Origin: JBBRHH01 sp038222915
GTDB taxonomy: Bacteria > Planctomycetota > Phycisphaerae > Tepidisphaerales > Tepidisphaeraceae
Direction: 5' to 3'
NCBI GenBank assembly: GCA_038222915.1
Contig: JBBRHH010000341.1
Location: forward strand, 1-6,880
Length of the DNA stretch: 6,880 nt
Position 1 is the stretch's first letter; each line of letters begins with the position of its first letter. The notes under the pieces are model-generated. The model did not search any database and was not told the origin of the DNA. It was given only the letters and a program-made list of their open reading frames with translations. The position numbers and the translations under genes were made by a program. Positions 5,802 to 6,880 of the stretch are shown here, piece by piece.

Positions 5802-5819
5802 TTGGCAAAGCGAACGAGC
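5802..5819 (+). repeat. Shared upstream motif, copy 2 (TTGGCA, 1-base gap, AGCGAACGAGC)
   Basis: TTGGCA at 5802-5807 and AGCGAACGAGC at 5809-5819 repeat the blocks found at 4625-4645. It lies just before the candidate -35 box at 5829, a usual place for an activator site, but could also be a relic of the duplication that made the two genes. Confidence 0.4.
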
Positions 5820-5828
5820 GGATTCTGC

Positions 5829-5856
5829 TTGACGATGACATTTTGTGACCGATAAT
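5829..5856 (+). promoter_or_regulatory. Candidate sigma70-type promoter of second PEP-CTERM gene
   Basis: TTGACG (5829-5834) and GATAAT (5851-5856) are each five-of-six matches to the -35 and -10 consensus, with a 16-base spacer. Transcription would begin near 5863, leaving about 60 bases of leader before the ATG at 5924. It implies the second gene can be transcribed separately from the first. Confidence 0.55.
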
Positions 5857-5915
5857 CAGTTGGTTTGGCGCATCGATTCGTATGAAGCGCAAAGAGGGCC
5901 GCCAAACTTTTGAGC

Positions 5916-5920
5916 GAGGG
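5916..5920 (+). promoter_or_regulatory. Ribosome binding site of second PEP-CTERM gene
   Basis: GAGGG lies three bases before the ATG at 5924. The alternative in-frame ATG at 5882 has no such site, so this element favours the shorter protein. Confidence 0.5.
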
Positions 5921-5923
5921 CTA

Positions 5924-6880
5924 ATGCCGGCAGTATTGGGTAAACATGGTTGGCTCGCGACGGCCGGTCTTATTATCGGTCTTTCGTCGGGAATCAGCGG
6001 CGTATTTGCGTCGCCGATTACTTTCGATCCGGACGGGCCCAACAGCCATACCAGCACCAGCAACGCTGCCGTCTCCGTCTCCGCTTTCGACTTTCTACCA
6101 GGCAATACGCTCCTCAAGGGTGCTTTGAACAGCGCTTTGACCATCGGTAGCAGCGAACCCGTCGACGTCCTCTTCCAGGCGCGCGTTGGAAGTCTTCTCG
6201 ACAGTGCCGGCCACTCTATTGCCGTCAATGGTTACTTTCCCGCCCCGGCTGGCAACACGGAATTCGAACTGACCGCAGTTGCCCATTTCAAGGCCACGTT
6301 GAAGCGCAATCTGGACTTCGCGGGCAAACAAACCTTCGAACTCAATTTGACCACCGTCGGCACCAATTTCTTTGAGATTTATTACGACGATAACTCCGGC
6401 ACCAGGGCGAATGATCTGGCCGGCACAGGGTTTAACGACGGAACCCAGATCCTTACCGGCACGGTTACCCCCGTTTCAGCGTTCCCAATTGGCAGTTTCT
6501 CCGTCGACTCCTCCTCGACTTCGATGTTCGATCAGTTTGGCGCCAACGACTACCTGGGCGTCTCCACATACCGCATGAGCGGCAGCCTGGATTTCACCGC
6601 GGACGTGACCGGTCGCGATTCCCGTTTTTTCCAGGACAACCTGAATCTGGTGACCGTCGACACCGCGACAAACTTGAATGCCCCCTACGTTCTGACTAAT
6701 CCGTCGGCCGCGTTCAGCAGCCAGGCCAATGGCGTCACACCCGCCGACACCACGCCCAACATCGGTACGTTGGACGGTTCGACCGGCCAGGACCTCCAGT
6801 TCGAGGCCTCGCACCCCACCGCGTCCTTTGCAGTCCCGGAACCCAGCACCATGGCCGTCGCCTTCGTCGGCGCGGTAGGC
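5924..6880 (+). CDS. PEP-CTERM sorted secreted protein, PepA-like body (copy 2), cut by window end
   Basis: Translation is open to the last base, giving 319 residues from 5924 (333 if the in-frame ATG at 5882 is used). I choose 5924 because GAGGG precedes it and the result is a compact signal peptide: Lys7, a hydrophobic core at about 11-28, and likely cleavage after VFA at 29. The body repeats the blocks of the preceding gene: FDPDG (34-38), AFDFLPGNTLL (54-64), LFQARVGSLLDS (83-94), EFELTAVAHFKAT (113-125), FEIYYDDNSGTRANDLAGTGF (150-170) and DGTQILTGTV (172-181), then FDQF (202-205) and QDLQFEAS (289-296). VPEPST at 304-309 begins the PEP-CTERM tail; the rest of its helix and the Arg cluster lie beyond the window. 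It is a tandem paralogue, well diverged from its neighbour, with its own likely promoter. The proposed role, an exosortase-processed surface or matrix protein, is inferred from the sorting tail. Confidence 0.87.
   Translation, partial: MPAVLGKHGWLATAGLIIGLSSGISGVFASPITFDPDGPNSHTSTSNAAVSVSAFDFLPGNTLLKGALNSALTIGSSEPVDVLFQARVGSLLDSAGHSIAVNGYFPAPAGNTEFELTAVAHFKATLKRNLDFAGKQTFELNLTTVGTNFFEIYYDDNSGTRANDLAGTGFNDGTQILTGTVTPVSAFPIGSFSVDSSSTSMFDQFGANDYLGVSTYRMSGSLDFTADVTGRDSRFFQDNLNLVTVDTATNLNAPYVLTNPSAAFSSQANGVTPADTTPNIGTLDGSTGQDLQFEASHPTASFAVPEPSTMAVAFVGAVG

Noticed and set aside
5874..5880. TGGCGCA before the second PEP-CTERM gene (about 5865-5880) as a sigma54 -24/-12 promoter
   Set aside because: The -12 GC dinucleotide is absent; TTCG stands where TTGC is required. 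A sigma70-like pair upstream fits better.

Overview
The window looks like a GC-rich bacterial chromosome segment, most likely from Planctomycetota (possibly Phycisphaerae). This rests on three things: two secreted proteins with PEP-CTERM sorting tails, an adenylosuccinate lyase of the human-like type, and a small two-helix membrane protein of a style common in that phylum. No rRNA or other taxonomic marker is present, so the placement is an inference and Verrucomicrobia remain possible.

Positions 1-4350 are housekeeping genes in two divergent pairs. A lysophospholipid acyltransferase of the DUF374 type runs left off the window edge (minus, 478 to 1). It diverges from trmB, a tRNA m7G46 methyltransferase (plus, 537-1250). 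trmB converges on and overlaps moeA (minus, 2370-1159), the molybdopterin molybdenumtransferase. Just upstream of moeA, and overlapping it by 8 bases, is a small membrane protein of unknown function (minus, 2863-2363). That protein diverges from purB (plus, 2920-4350). The four outward-facing starts share one design: a TATAAT-like hexamer ends 7-11 bases before the ATG and there is no Shine-Dalgarno. This suggests leaderless or nearly leaderless mRNAs. moeA, internal to its operon, instead has a Shine-Dalgarno.

Positions 4351-4793 are a less GC-rich gap. It holds at best one doubtful 68-residue ORF on the minus strand.

Positions 4794-6880 hold two tandem, clearly paralogous PEP-CTERM proteins; the second is cut by the window end inside its sorting tail. 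Both have a signal peptide, a roughly 265-275-residue Ser/Thr/Asn-rich body with shared landmarks, and VPEP near the C terminus. They are probably exported and processed by an exosortase encoded elsewhere. The body resembles, from memory, the flocculation-associated PepA-like PEP-CTERM proteins.

I found no mobile element, CRISPR array, RNA gene or obvious defence system. The most notable items are the leaderless-start pattern, a strand-dependent swap in codon endings (C-ending on plus, G-ending on minus), the tandem PEP-CTERM pair with a shared upstream motif, and two perfect inverted repeats inside the first PEP-CTERM gene.
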